A DNA stretch of 64,000 bases from Rattus norvegicus (Eukaryota; Chordata; Mammalia; Rodentia; Muridae), in contig NC_086023.1 in assembly GCF_036323735.1 (NCBI RefSeq), positions 13,607,501-13,671,500 of the forward strand, given 5' to 3'. Numbering within the stretch: the stretch's first letter is position 1; the number at the start of each line of letters is the position of its first letter. Under the pieces are notes generated by a model. That model was not told the DNA's origin and searched no databases. It saw only the letters and a list, made by a program, of their open reading frames with translations. Shown here piece after piece: positions 46,150 through 58,188 of the stretch. The translations under genes and the position numbers were made by a program.

Positions 46150-46400
46150 TCTCCTACACCCTAGGCAAGGCAGAATCCCCTCTTCCTCTACCTTGGTCCC
46201 TTCCCAGGATTCCTAAAATGTCCCACCTCTGACTCCCTGCCCAGCCATTGGCCACGAGTAACTTTATTGACCACTCAAAAACCAACTGGGGACAGGCTTC
46301 CTTTAGTCCAACGTGCGGGACATTGCAAACTGGTTTTTGGGTAACATACTTAGCATAAGGACACAAGTCGCTATAGAAAATATCCCTGTAATCAATGCTA
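46150..46400 (-). mobile_element. LTR-like repeat, copy 2 of the 36425 family
   Basis: Reverse complement reads aataaagttactcgtggcca, atggctgggcagggagtcag and cctgtccccagttggttttt, matching the order in 36425-36835. Diverged by eye about 20-25%. The right end is uncertain. Confidence 0.5.
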
Positions 46401-47065
46401 CCTTGAGACTTGTTTCTGCTCTCTTATTCCTGCCCTGTTCTCCACTGTTTGCATCAATACTTTCTGGTAGACATTCCACTGTTAATTGTCAATTGGTGTT
46501 CTATTTTCCCTCTGTTATTCCCAATCCCCACACTTGGGTTTTTCAACATCGATTTCTAAACTATATATATATGTTCCTTTCCAAAAAAAAGACCAGTCTT
46601 GGGTCTATCAACATTTCATCGTGGAAACGGATGGAGGAGGCTCACTAGACCTCTTAACTGTTTCAAGGAATGTCAGGGGTAAGACAGCATTGGCAGTTAT
46701 TGGTGGCTAGGGAGAGGGGGTTCATTCAAGGTCACAGCCATCCCTGATGTAGGCAGTAAATGATTGCTCAGGGAGGCAGAAGCATTTTCTTCAGTGATTC
46801 GTAAGTTGTCCCTGCTCCTGCATGTAACTTTAATTAAACTTACTGGTTCACACACACAAAAGATGGAAAGAAAAAAGCAAGCAAGCATAGAAGTAGAAGG
46901 GAACTAAGTTGGAGCTGGGAAGACAAATAGAAACAGCATGAGTGAGAGGGAGACAAGAGGGGTACATGAGGACCAATAGAATCAAAGTGTATCCATATAT
47001 AGACATGTCAGAGTAAAATCCATTGTTATGTATAATACATGCTAATAGAAAGACTGGGGAAGGGG
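46401..47065. other. Intron 8, no feature assigned
   Basis: Possible continuation of the LTR-derived sequence into 46700. There is a short TA run at 46563-46571. No gene. Confidence 0.35.
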
Positions 47066-47250
47066 GCTGGAGAGATGGCTCAACGGCTAAGAGCACTGAC
47101 TGCTCTTCCAGAGGTCCTGAGTTCAAATCCCAGCAACCACATAGTAGCTCACAACCATCTGTAATGAGATCTGATGCCCTTTTCTGGTGTGTCTGAGGAC
47201 AGCTACAGTGTACTCATATATAATAAATAAATAAATTTTTTTAAAAATTA
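47066..47250 (+). mobile_element. B2 SINE (typical)
   Basis: ggggctggagagatggctca, gctaagagcactgactgctc, ttccagaggtcctgagttca, aatcccagcaaccacatagt, ctgtaatgagatctgatgcc, aataaataaataaa tail. Close to consensus, so fairly young. Confidence 0.93.
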
Positions 47251-47424
47251 AAAAAAGAAAGAAAGACAAACTGGGGGAAAAGATTGAGGATTTCAGCATA
47301 CTCTTACACCCTCTCCCCTGTGTTCCACCAGTTTCCATTCCATGGAATGTTTTAGAAAACTTTCTTATTTTACATTTGATTTTTTTTTAATTTTTAACCA
47401 ATATATATTAGCTATACACACTAA

Positions 47425-47515
47425 TGAAGTAACACTTTTGGAATACTGTGAAATGTTCTAGAATTAGGTAGTACTGGTTATGCACCTCTATAAACAACTG
47501 AATTGTATACTTTTT
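47425..47515 (+). mobile_element. Ancient L1 3' terminal fragment
   Basis: gaatactgtgaaatgttcta, gaattaggtagtactggtta, aactgaattgtatac: typical end of old mammalian L1. Confidence 0.55.
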
Positions 47516-47646
47516 TAAAAAATAACTTTTATTGTATCATTTTGTTAAAACATTTTCTCCAGGAATTTTTCAAAGTGTATCAGAGTACAGTTAGATTTAA
47601 AAAAAAGTCAAGATTCACATTTCTTTTAAAAAAACAACTTTGAAGC

Positions 47647-47800
47647 CAGACGAGGTAGTATAGCTCTTAGGAAGGAGGTGGGATGGTTAAGATTTTGAAA
47701 ACAAGCTGGATTGCATGGTAAAACCCTGTCCAGAAACAAGAGCTAGGGACATCGCTCGGGAGGGGCTCTGGATTTGATTCAAACACTGAAAAAAAATAGA
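47647..47800 (+). mobile_element. Diverged B1/ID composite SINE
   Basis: gccagacgaggtagtatagc, gcatggtaaaaccctgtcca (B1-like), then gagctagggacatcgctcgg, ctggatttgattcaaacact (ID-like), then A-run. Confidence 0.5.
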
Positions 47801-47850
47801 CATCATTGTATACAAGACTTCCAGTGCTACAGTTACAAACTCAAATGTCA

Positions 47851-48060
47851 AGGCTGGAGATGGCTCAGTGGTTAAGAGCACTTGCTGTTGCCACAGAGGA
47901 CCCCAGTTCAGTTCCCAGCACCCACCTCGTTGCTCACAATGATGGAAGGGATCTGACACCCTTTGTGGCCTTCTCTGGTATGAACTTGGTACATAAACAC
48001 ACACACACACACACACACACTCACACATGCACACACAAAGACACAGAAAAAAATAAAAAT
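47851..48060 (+). mobile_element. B3/B2-type SINE with (CA)n tail
   Basis: aaggctggagatggctcagt, ggttaagagcacttgctgtt, ccccagttcagttcccagca, gaagggatctgacacccttt, then (CA)n at 47998-48020 and an A-rich end. Confidence 0.82.
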
Positions 48061-48659
48061 GAATATTTAAAAAGTCAAATGTTATTTTGACTCTTGTTCT
48101 TTCTAAACAGCTCATTTTTTTTTCTCCAGAATTACTTTCTTTCTTTAGACATTACTGTGTTCAAGCATTGATATTTTCCCTCTTTTGTCTTATTTGGTGT
48201 GTAATGTCTGTTTGATTTTCCCATCATTGTAGAGAAATTTTAATTACCAATTCTTCCAATGTTTATTTTCTTCTACCCTTCTAGGCCTACTACTAATCAC
48301 ATTGATATTTATTCTACTTCTCATTTTATTTTATTTCTGTCTCATTTTTCCAGCCTTTTTATCCCTTTCTGTTTGTTTTTTATCCCTTTCTGTGCATGCT
48401 TTGAACCAACTCGCTAATAAGTTCGACTATATTCATTCAAGCCACAAGTTAAGTCGTGAGTTAAGCCATGAGTTAAGAGGCTGGCATTACTTTCTATAAG
48501 TAGGGGGTGACAATGGCCAACAATATAAAATAAACACACAAAATATAACTATAGCCAAAATTTCTTAGAACAGCAATGTTTTGTGGCTGTTACAGTGCTT
48601 CTTAGTTTTGTATAGACTTCTATAGATCAACTCAAAATGATTATTGAAAAATGTTAAAA
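48061..48659. other. Intron 8, T-rich unassigned sequence
   Basis: Pyrimidine-rich on this strand, with a short tandem near 48357-48392 (atccctttctgt twice) and aagttaagtcgtgagttaag / catgagttaag around 48445. Nothing named. Confidence 0.4.
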
Positions 48660-48785
48660 AGGCAAGCATGTTAGTTCACAGCTGTAATCCTGGAACCCAA
48701 GAAGGCAGGGGAAGGAAAGTTACGGAGTTTAACACCAGCCTGGGCACATGAGACCCTGTCTCAGAAGAAAAATAAATAAAATTTA
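48660..48785 (+). mobile_element. B1 SINE
   Basis: ggcaagcatgttagttcaca, gctgtaatcctggaacccaa, gaaggcaggggaaggaaagt, aacaccagcctgggcacatg, agaccctgtctcagaag, A-rich tail. Confidence 0.8.
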
Positions 48786-49576
48786 GTTTAAAGAATTTTT
48801 TTAACACAAGTGGATCCTCATGATAAGAAGTACCCTGGGTTTTTATAAATTAGTGTGGACTTCTCTGATCTATAAATATAATAGATTTTGGATAGACCCA
48901 TGTTCTGTCCTGTCTTCATAACCTATCAATATTTGTGTATTATCAGACACTTTTTTCAAATGTCTTCCCTTCTCTTTTAATTTGACATTGAGTTCTTCAA
49001 TAAATGTTTGTAGAACACTTCTCAGATACTGTTCCAGCTGCCAGGGATCCAGCCAGCAAGAGGTAAAAGTTAACAGAGAGTCTGGACAGAATATGGGTTC
49101 TAATAGAATAAGGACTTTTTCCTGTGCTGTTTACATTGTATCCCAGGCTTCAAGAGCGGTGTGAGCACCGGCTGAATGGTAAGTGAGTAAATATTGAGCA
49201 CTAATTACACCACTGCTCATTGCTACCAAAACGAAAGTGCAGGTGTTGTGGAGCATATGAATGAGAGCTTTCTATAGGGGATTACACAGAATTATTTCTC
49301 CCACAGAAGAACTAACAGCTAAGAGAGATGTTCGTTCCAAGTGTTCCTCAAAGCTTTAAACAACCAGCACCAGCACCCACTCAGACTCTCCTAGAGCATA
49401 GACTTGTGTCCACTCAGAATTTTCACTATTGATTTCTATAAATGAGAAATTGAGTTACTTATTCAATAATATCAATTTAAAAAAAAATAAGGAAAGACCC
49501 AGTTTAACAATGCTTGTTTGTTTTTCGGCTTCTCCCCTGCCCGAACACTCGCCCCGTTTTCTTCTCTGACTTGCAG
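48786..49576. other. End of intron 8 before exon 9
   Basis: Unassigned; 48980-49060 (cttcaataaatgtttgtaga, acacttctcagatactgttc) is similar to old mammalian interspersed repeats of MIR-like type. Ends with the acceptor of exon 9. Confidence 0.4.
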
Positions 49577-49779
49577 ATGAAGGAGCCTCTGCAGACCCTT
49601 GCGATGACACGTACTGTGGTCCTTTCCCGGAGTCTGAGCCCGAGGTGAAGGCTGTGGCTAACTTCCTTCGAAAACACAGGAAGCGCATTCGGGCATACCT
49701 TTCTTTTCACGCCTACGCTCAGATGTTGCTGTATCCCTATTCTTACAAACACGCCACAATCCCCAATTTCAGCTGTGTG
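49577..49779 (+). CDS. Cpa6: Carboxypeptidase A6, coding exon 9: zinc-ligand His
   Basis: This 203-base exon (2 + 67 codons) follows an intron of 39,818 bases, with acceptor ctgacttgcag and donor GTAAGT. It encodes EGASADPCDDTYCGPFPESE, then the helix PEVKAVANFLRKHRKRIRAY, then LSFHAYAQMLLYPYSY. The His in SFHAY aligns with His196 of bovine CPA, the third zinc ligand; the following AY includes the Tyr198 equivalent. Cys in DPC matches Cys161, the partner of the exon 8 cysteine. The exon ends IPNFSCV; NFS is a possible N-glycosylation sequon. The length of 203 bases is normal for this exon in A/B-type carboxypeptidase genes. The exon is intact, with no stop or frameshift. About residues 280-347 in human numbering. 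Confidence 0.96.
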
Positions 49780-49865
49780 GTAAGTGTGTGCTCTTGTATG
49801 TGTGCGTGGGGCCTCATGCTGTCCTTCAAGACTAAGGCTGCGGTTCTGAGTACTAATGAGAGCAG

Positions 49866-50060
49866 CGAACATTCAAGTATTTTATATTAACTAACTCATT
49901 TAGGCTTTAGAAACTTTCTCAGCCCCATTTTACAGATGAGAAAATCGAGTGTGAGGAAGATTAAGCAGATACACTAAGAACTCTCAGGGTTGTAGCCAAA
50001 ACTTGGCCTCAAGCGTAGCTCCAGCAGTATTGTTTATAACTGCTATTCTGCCTCCCAAAT
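49866..50060 (+). mobile_element. MIR element (ancient tRNA-derived SINE)
   Basis: taactaactcatttaggctt, agccccattttacagatgag, aaaatcgagtgtgaggaaga, then caaaacttggcctcaagcg: MIR core and 3' order. It lies less than 100 bases from exon 9. Confidence 0.78.
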
Positions 50061-51583
50061 GCAAGCATTCCAAACCAATTTTACATTCTTATAATTCATA
50101 CAGAAAATGTCGGGGGAGTGGATTTGATTAATATTATAGTTTTGGTCATATGTGCAGGGATGTAATTAACTTTATTAGGTCAATGATCATTCATAAATTA
50201 TAGTCTGACTCATTAATAAAGGCAAGTTTTACAAGTGCTGTTTGCTTAATGCTTACCAAGTCTCTTGACGCCCAGCTGACACGTTAGTATTAAGGACAAA
50301 TGGACTTCTGGGTGTGATGGCATAAAGGGGAAAAACAAGAGCCTTGTTCTTTATCTCACTAATGCAACAAGCTGCTCCCTTCAGGGCATAATTCACCATT
50401 AAGGAGCCATCTCAGAGCCTGTAGCATGAGAAGGCCTATAAAGTTCAAAATGGAGGAAAGCTGACAGACAGTGTGGGGAGTCAAAGCAGCAGTTGCCTTT
50501 GGGAGAATGATGACTCCCTAGAAGCATCGGGAGTTCTGGGTTGTCGCTGTCATTCTACCCCTTGACCTGAAAGGTTATAGGCATGTGTTCAATTTGTGAA
50601 CATTTACTGAGCTATAAACGTAACATTCGTGGTTGTTTTTTCCTTCTTCTACTCCTGACGCTAAATGTGCAGTGCCTTTTCCAACATCGTTTCTCCAACA
50701 CCAAGCAAGTGACCGATTCCATAAGTTCTGACACTAGCTGCCCATAGTAACCACCAGACTCCAAGCTAAGCCTGCAGGCGGTGAGACGTCATCCACTCCA
50801 GATACCAACTCCAAGCAGGGGACCTCGACACTTTGGTGAACTAGAGTCCAAGGTTCCCAATACCCACCCTCTCCCCGGTTTCTCTAATTTATTGGAACGA
50901 CTCACAGATCCCAGAGAAATGCTTTACTCACTGTTACTGACACATTTACACACAGCCTGGGAATAGTCCAAGGATAGAGCAAAGCTCAGCATAAGCAGGA
51001 GACGCTGGGCTTCCGTGCCTCCTACCAGCACTACCGCGTGCTAACCAAACCAGATGACGTCAGACCCCAATGTCTAGGAGTATTACAGCTTCCCCTTTAC
51101 ATAGCACAGTGAACCAGATCACTGCCCATTTATAACTCAGCTCCCTTTCTTAGACTGCTATAATAGAGGAGAGATGCAATTAGCATCTGTGGAGTAGAGA
51201 CCAAGGATGCTATTAACATGCTGAAATGCCCAGAGCTGCACCCCAACCCAATCCATAGCAACTCGCCATTAATCTATAAGTCTAGAGTGACACTGTTTGG
51301 AGATCTGGGGTGAAGTCTGTCAAGATGATGGCTTAGAGGTCAAGGTACTTACAGTACAAACATGAGGACCTGAGTTCACATCCCCCATACCCATGTAACA
51401 ATCCAGATGTAGTCTTATATACATCTGTAATCCCAGTACTTTGGGGGATAGAAATATGAGAATTTTTGGGCATGCTCGCTACCAGCCTAGCCAAAAAAAC
51501 AACTGAGTTCCTAACTCAAGGAGAGACGCTGCCTCAAAGGAATGTGGCAGAGTGATAGAGGATCCCAATATCTACTCTGGCTT

Positions 51584-51586
<3 letters not shown>
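50061..51586. other. Intron 9, mostly unique sequence
   Basis: No clear repeat to about 51310. The part at 51320-51540 has SINE-like phrases (gtacaaacatgaggacctga, gttcacatcccccataccca, atctgtaatcccagtacttt) that suggest a B3/B1-type composite leading into a CA tract. Confidence 0.4.
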
Positions 51587-51631
<45 letters not shown>

Positions 51632-51654
51632 TCACAGTATCACAAACATGCACA

Positions 51655-51690
<36 letters not shown>
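51587..51690. repeat. Two (CA)n tracts
   Basis: CA runs at 51587-51627 and 51656-51690, separated by 28 bases of non-repeat sequence. Confidence 0.95.
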
Positions 51691-51694
<4 letters not shown>

Positions 51695-53875
51695 GCACCA
51701 ACACATACTTCATACATATAATACAAAGTTATGGGGTAGGGGAAGGAGAGGGAGAGAAAATTCTGAAATAGGTTAAACTAAATCACTAAAACTAAGATGA
51801 AAAAAATTTCAGAAACCAAGCAGTCCCTGATTGTTAATCAGAAATCATTATATCCTATTAAATTTTTAAAAAAATATTCTACCAATATGTAAGAGCTTCT
51901 ACTAACTTTTAAAGCCATCATTAAACTGCTTTAAATATAGAAATATTTCAATAAAAATGTGCTTCTTGCTTAGCTGAGGGCCCACAAATGTCCTTCTGGA
52001 CAATGGAAAAGTGAGGACGACTGAGAAAAGGAGCGTCTTATATCTCACTGTGCCACCCTGAAGACCATTCTAGGAGGGAAATGAGATATGCTCACTCCGT
52101 GGATAGATCATATCTAAACCGCTTATCACCATAGTATCTGCACTAGAACACCAAAAGCACAGTGAGCTCAAAGAGGTTAGAACCAGACTTCAAGGTAAAA
52201 CAGCAGCCGGGAAGCTACCACCATTTGACCCAGTCAAAGACAAGAATCGAACTAAAAAAAAAGTAAACTCTGTTGTAGAGAGAGGAAGAGCTTTAAAATT
52301 CTCGCAGGTCATGATAGTGTACCGTGTAAGTGCAGAGAGGACAGAGACACAGTAAAAAGGGAGACACCAAGATAAACGTGGTTCCAGGGCGGGTGGAGGG
52401 TGGGGCCAGGGTGGCGTTGGGGATAGGATGGAGGTATGTACGTATGCACGGGAGCAAATAGAAGACTCATTCAAAAGAAAAGCCAGGCCGCCCTAGTGAA
52501 GAGACTTGGCAGGAAGGCGGAGAGAGAGCAGGTTCCCTACTAGACAAAGCGAACGGCACTCCCAAGCCTCAAATCCAGTGGTGGGTTTTGATAGCATAGC
52601 GATGCTTCTGTAGAAACGCACACCACAGTCAAGAGGATTGACTCTGACTCAGCAGACCCCATCCTAAAACTGAGCCACTCTGCTAAGGGCCTGAGAACCA
52701 GGAACGATCCCAAATCAGGGAACTAAATTTAACTTTCCATCGCCCCAGGGTCAGAGAAAACCCCGGGAGGCACTTGTAGAGCAGATACTCCAACAACGAA
52801 AAAGCAAAGTGCAGGTTACCAGAGGGTTCTGCTAAGGTGAGAGAAAGGCAAAGATAGCCCCACCCTCAGTGGCTGGGAGCAAATCACATCCACTGAGGAT
52901 AATTATGATCAACCTTCCTTGCTTGCGGCTCACTACTAGAGTCCCACATGCTGAAGTTTCAGATACTGAGAGCTGGACCCCTCCAAACACAGTGCTGATT
53001 CCTAGGAGAGCTTGATCCGAAGAGAAGCCTCCACCACTCCTCAGACCCTCCACATAACATACTAGTGTGGTTGCTTCTTCCTTTTGTTCCTCCCAGTGCA
53101 TTTCGGAGAAACTCTGAAAGCAAAATTATTAGGTATTCGCAGTGGGTAATGTGGCGAGGGATTCTCAGGAGGGAGAGAAATCTGCCCAGCACACAGAATA
53201 CAAACATAAGTGCAGACAGCCCAGGAGGACATCAGACACTAGTCCAACACACTCGCAACACCAGCAAGATGCTCAAAAAGATAAGAACCCAGGGTCCGCT
53301 GGCCGGCAGTTCCCAGTGAGTCTAACCTGCAGTCTCCGGGGCGTCGGTTTTCTACCCTTGCCTCTCATTTTAAACACACTCCTTTAAACACTTTACTGTC
53401 ACATTTGGTTTTTTCTTTTTATATTTGACTTTCTCTCATACAACCACCTGATCTTACACATTTCTTCACTCCACAGTAACCATTTAGTGCTGTCCTACTC
53501 TCACCTGTGCCCCCCTTTTCTTTTAATAAGTAATTCATTCTTAAATGTTTTTACTTTATCACATTTACCCTTATTTTAAAATAAAACCTTTCCTCTTTTA
53601 AGTACTCACCCTTTATAAATGGATCTATGTGTACATTTGAACTCCTTTCTTGAGAAATCTTTGTTGTTGCTGCTGCTGCTGTTGTTGTTGTTTTAATTTC
53701 TTTCTCCACTGATCTTGTTTCCCTTTTTTATTTAACCTTGTTTCTTCTATTGAAGAAGACACAAGGAGACAGAATGCTTCTCATGCTTATGGAGGGGTAG
53801 AATTAAAGTTATAAAAAGGCCTGTATTAACAAAAGTGATCTACACAGCTAATATAATTTTCATTAAAATTCCAGG
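51691..53875. other. Intron 9, unassigned sequence
   Basis: About 2.2 kb. The stretch 52000-53330 is GC-richer than its surroundings and could be ERV-derived, but no domain or LTR was recognised. A CTG/TTG run of about 12 triplets lies at 53659-53692. Confidence 0.35.
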
Positions 53876-54065
53876 AACAGAGGACTGGATTTAAGAGCAC
53901 TGACTTCTTCCAGAAAACCTGGGTTCAATTCCTAGCACCCACATGGCAGCTCACAACCATCTGTAACTCCAGTTCCAGGGGATCTGGTGCCCTCTTCTGG
54001 CTGCCACAGATGCGCATGCATACATACAGAAATACTCATATGCATAAAACAAAAGATTAAATAAT
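53876..54065 (+). mobile_element. B2/B3-type SINE
   Basis: gaggactggatttaagagca, ctgacttcttccagaaaacc, tgggttcaattcctagcacc, cacatggcagctcacaacca, ggtgccctcttctggctgcc. Confidence 0.85.
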
Positions 54066-54275
54066 TTAAAAGTATTTTAAAAGTACAATCACAGTAATCA
54101 CAGAAGTAGAAAAGAAAACCCTAAAATTCATATCTGAGGGCAAAAAAAATCAAAATATCCAAAGCAGAAAAAATAATGCTATGTGGACATCGTGACACCT
54201 CATCTCAAGTTATGTTACAGCGCCATAGTAACAAATGCAGCAAAGACCAAGAGAGTAAAATAGAGGGCACAGCAA

Positions 54276-54725
<450 letters not shown>

Positions 54726-54744
54726 AGCAACACAGTTGTTTTTA

Positions 54745-55315
54745 AAGGTTTCAAAAACATTCACTGGAACAAATACAGCCCCTCAACAAACTGTACAGGG
54801 AAATCGGGATAACCAGGTGTAGAAGAATGAAATTGCCACATCCAAATTCCTTGCACTGCTCAAAAGTAAATCAAAGATGGATCAAAGGGTGAAATGTAGA
54901 GTTGTGAGATTACTAGAGGTAAGCAGGGGGATATCACTTCAAGTTATAGACAAGGGCTATGTGAAAAGAACGCAGCAGCACAGGAAGCAATCCCCAAACC
55001 TGGTTAGGTGACTACATGGAATCAGAAACTTTCTACACAGCAAAGGAAACAGTTAGCAGAGTGAAGGGGCCAACAGAACTGAGAAAACATCTTTGCCAAC
55101 CACAGATCAGTTTGAAACTAATGCCTAGGATATGTGAAGACCTTCAAAACCCAAACGCCTCTAAAAGAAACATCCCCACAAATAAGTGGCTATGAATTGA
55201 ATGTTTCCAAAATATATATATACGACCAATAATACGTGAAAAAGTGTTAACATCAGAAAACTGCAAGTAAAATTGTCCAGAAAGCCCATCTCACTCCTGT
55301 CAGGGTGACTATCAT
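54745..55315 (+). mobile_element. Old L1 ORF2 fragment (left part)
   Basis: ttcaaaaacattcactggaa through aagcaatccccaaacctggt, tctacacagcaaaggaaaca, gaaaacatctttgccaacca and catctcactcctgtcagggt: late ORF2 order, many stops. Apparently continues at 56816 after a younger L1. Confidence 0.7.
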
Positions 55316-56815
55316 CAGGTGACAGCAGATGCTAGCAAGGATGTGGAGAAAGAGGAACACTCCTCCATTGCTGGTGAGATTGCAAGCTGGTACAACCATT
55401 CTGGAAATCAGTCTGTAGGTTCCTCAGAAAATTGGACATTGAACTACCTGAGGACCCAGCTATACCTCTCTTGGGCATATACCCAAAAGATGCTCCAACA
55501 TACAACAAAGGCACATGCTCCACTATGTTCATAGCAGCCTTATTTATAATAGCCAGAAGCTGGAAAGAACCCTGATGCCCTTCAACAGAGGAATGGATAC
55601 AGAAAATGTGGTACATCTACACAATGGAATATTACTCAGCTATCAAAAACAATGACTTTATGAAATTCTTAGGCAAATGGATGGAACTAGAAAATATCAT
55701 CCTGAGTGAGGTAACCCAGTCACAAAACAGCACACATGGTATGCACTCATTGATAAGTGGATACTAGCCAAAAAGCTCCGAATACCCGTGATACAACTCA
55801 CAGACCATATGAAACTCAAGAAGAAGGAAGACCAAAGTGGGGATACTTCGGTCCTTCTTAGAAGGAGGAACAAAATATTCATAGAAAGTAGAGGGTTGAA
55901 GGGACTTCAGAGGAAGAAAGGAGGGGGAGGAAGGGGAGGCAGAATCAGGTATGGGAGGAGATGGGGAAGATATACAGAGGGTCAGAAAATTGAGCAGAGG
56001 TGTGTTGCAATGGGGAGATGGGAAACAGGGGGTAACCACCAGAAAGTCCCAGATGCCAGGAAAGCAAGAGGCTTCCAGGACCCAACAGGGATAAGATTAG
56101 CTGAAATACCCAACAAAGAAGAGGGAGAACCTGTAGACACCATATCTAAAGGTTAGGCACGGCCCCCAGTTGGGGAATGGAGCTACCCACTCATCTCCAA
56201 ATTTTTAACCTAGAATCACTCCTGTCTAAAAAAAATACTGGGACAAAGTGTGGAGCAGAGACTGAAAGGCCATCCAGAGACTGCCTACCTGGGGATCCAG
56301 CACATATACAGACACCAAACCCAGTCACTATTGTGGATGCCAAGAAGTGCATGTTGACAGGAGCCTGACATAGCTCTGACAATACAGAGGCGGATACTAG
56401 CAGCCAACCATTGGATTGAACACGGGGGCCCTAATGGAGGAGTTAGGGAAAGAACTGAAGGAGCTGAAGGGTTTGCAACCCCATAGGAAGAACAACAGTA
56501 TCAACCAACCAGACCACACAGATCTCCCAGGGACTGAACCACCAACCAAAGAGTTTACATGGAGGGACCCATGGCTCCAGCTGCAAATGTTGTAGAGGAT
56601 GGCCTTATCTGGCATCAATGGGAGGAGAGGTCCTTGGTCCTGTGAAAGCTCGATACCCCAATGTAGGGGAATGCCAGGGCAGTGAGGTGGGAGTGGGTGG
56701 GTGGGTGGGGAAGCAGGGGAAGGGGGATGGGATGAGGGGTTGTGAGGGTAAACTGGGAAAGGGGATAACATTTGAAATGCAAATAAATAAAATATCCAAT
56801 AAAAAAAAAAGAGCG
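55316..56815 (+). mobile_element. 5'-truncated L1 (Lx-like), inserted in the older L1
   Basis: Starts caggtgacagcagatgctag, runs through gcctcag-type ORF2 end (tggaatattactcagctatc, atggtatgcactcattgata), a purine-rich 3' UTR (55910-56160, 56680-56760) and ends aatgcaaataaataaaatat, ccaataaaaaaaaaa. More diverged from the 613-7312 L1 than is the 39282 copy. A target-site duplication was not found. Confidence 0.75.
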
Positions 56816-57480
56816 AAAACCGATAATTGTTCGCAATGACATGGCAAAGACTAACCTTCGTACTCTATTGATGGATGCATAAACTGGTACTGCCACTATG
56901 GAAGCCAGTGTAGAGATCCCCGGAACTAAAGATGGACCTACCATAGTAGCCAGCTATACTCTTCTTGGCCACATACGCAAAAGACTAAGTCACCATTCGT
57001 GTTCACTACTGCTCTACTCACAAGATCCAGGGAGGGAACCAGCTTAGAGGTCCAGCAACAGATGAATGAAGAAAATGTGGCCCACATAAAAAAATGGAAA
57101 TTTATTCATTTATAAAGAAAAATCATGACATCTGCAGGAAAAATGATAAAACTAAAAATCATTCTGCTAAAAGTAGGGCAATCAGAAAGACAAACACCTC
57201 ATATTTTCTCTTACATGAAGAACCTCGATCTAAAATCTCTCAAGGGGATATGGGGGGAGGGTGAGTGGGGGTGCACCACGTATACCTGTCATGAAATGTG
57301 AAGAGGACCATGAAGGGGAAAGAGGAGATCTTAAGGAAGGGGTGAAGGGGGAAGAGAGGGCAATGCAATATATGTAGTAGAAAAGTAGAAAGGAGGTGCA
57401 TAGGGAGGGGGAGACAGAAGGAATGAATTATAACAAAGATCTGGGACACCTGTTTGGAAAGCCCACAATGAATTCCATTG
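56816..57480 (+). mobile_element. Old L1 ORF2 end / 3' UTR (right part)
   Basis: cgcaatgacatggcaaagac, gcataaactggtactgccac, tatggaagccagtgtagaga, acagatgaatgaagaaaatg, gaaaaatcatgacatctgca: the ORF2 stretch that should follow 55315. Right edge approximate. Confidence 0.65.
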
Positions 57481-58134
57481 CTTGTGTACTGATGTTTTTA
57501 GAACAGTTAAGATTGTGTACATACCTTGCCTAAATAAGCAAAGCGGTGCTTTGTTTCTTAGTACATTTTTCATAGCCATCAAAAATAATGAAAGCACAAG
57601 TCTCCCGACCAGCAAAATGCAGTCATCTGCTAAATGCAGAAACGTCTGACTTTCTCATAATAGAATATGGCTAAGACTATTGGATACAACCCTGAAATTT
57701 TTCCATAGGCTCCTCACGACAATGTTTACATTTCTTTTCTGTTGGCTCGAGTAAGCACATTGCCATCAGCAAGATCAGTATTTAATGGTCTGCCAGTGCC
57801 CGGAGCCCTGGGCTGGAATAGCCACAAAGGACAACACTGGCAGCAAACAGTGCCGTGTGCATTGAAGAGCTTTACAAGGAACATGATGTGGGGCTCAGTC
57901 CTCCACACACACCCTCACGTTCCCCAGGGTGCTTCAAATGAAGCATTAAATTATTCACAGGCAAATTGAAATGGGAGAACTGTGTGCTGGTTTCAGCATG
58001 CTTCTCTTCCACTCATTTGTTATCCAATACCTGTCTAAACCCTTGCTAAGGCTGCTCCTCTGGGGTCGGCTACAAAGGTTTAAAGAACAATTATTTTGCT
58101 AGAATGTCCAGCACTTAGAATTTTGACCATGTTG

Positions 58135-58188
<54 letters not shown>

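Noticed and set aside
51691..53875. A hidden gene or provirus in the GC-richer part of intron 9
   Set aside because: Frames are short (under 100 codons), no gag/pol-type motif or LTR pair was seen, and no splice pattern was found.
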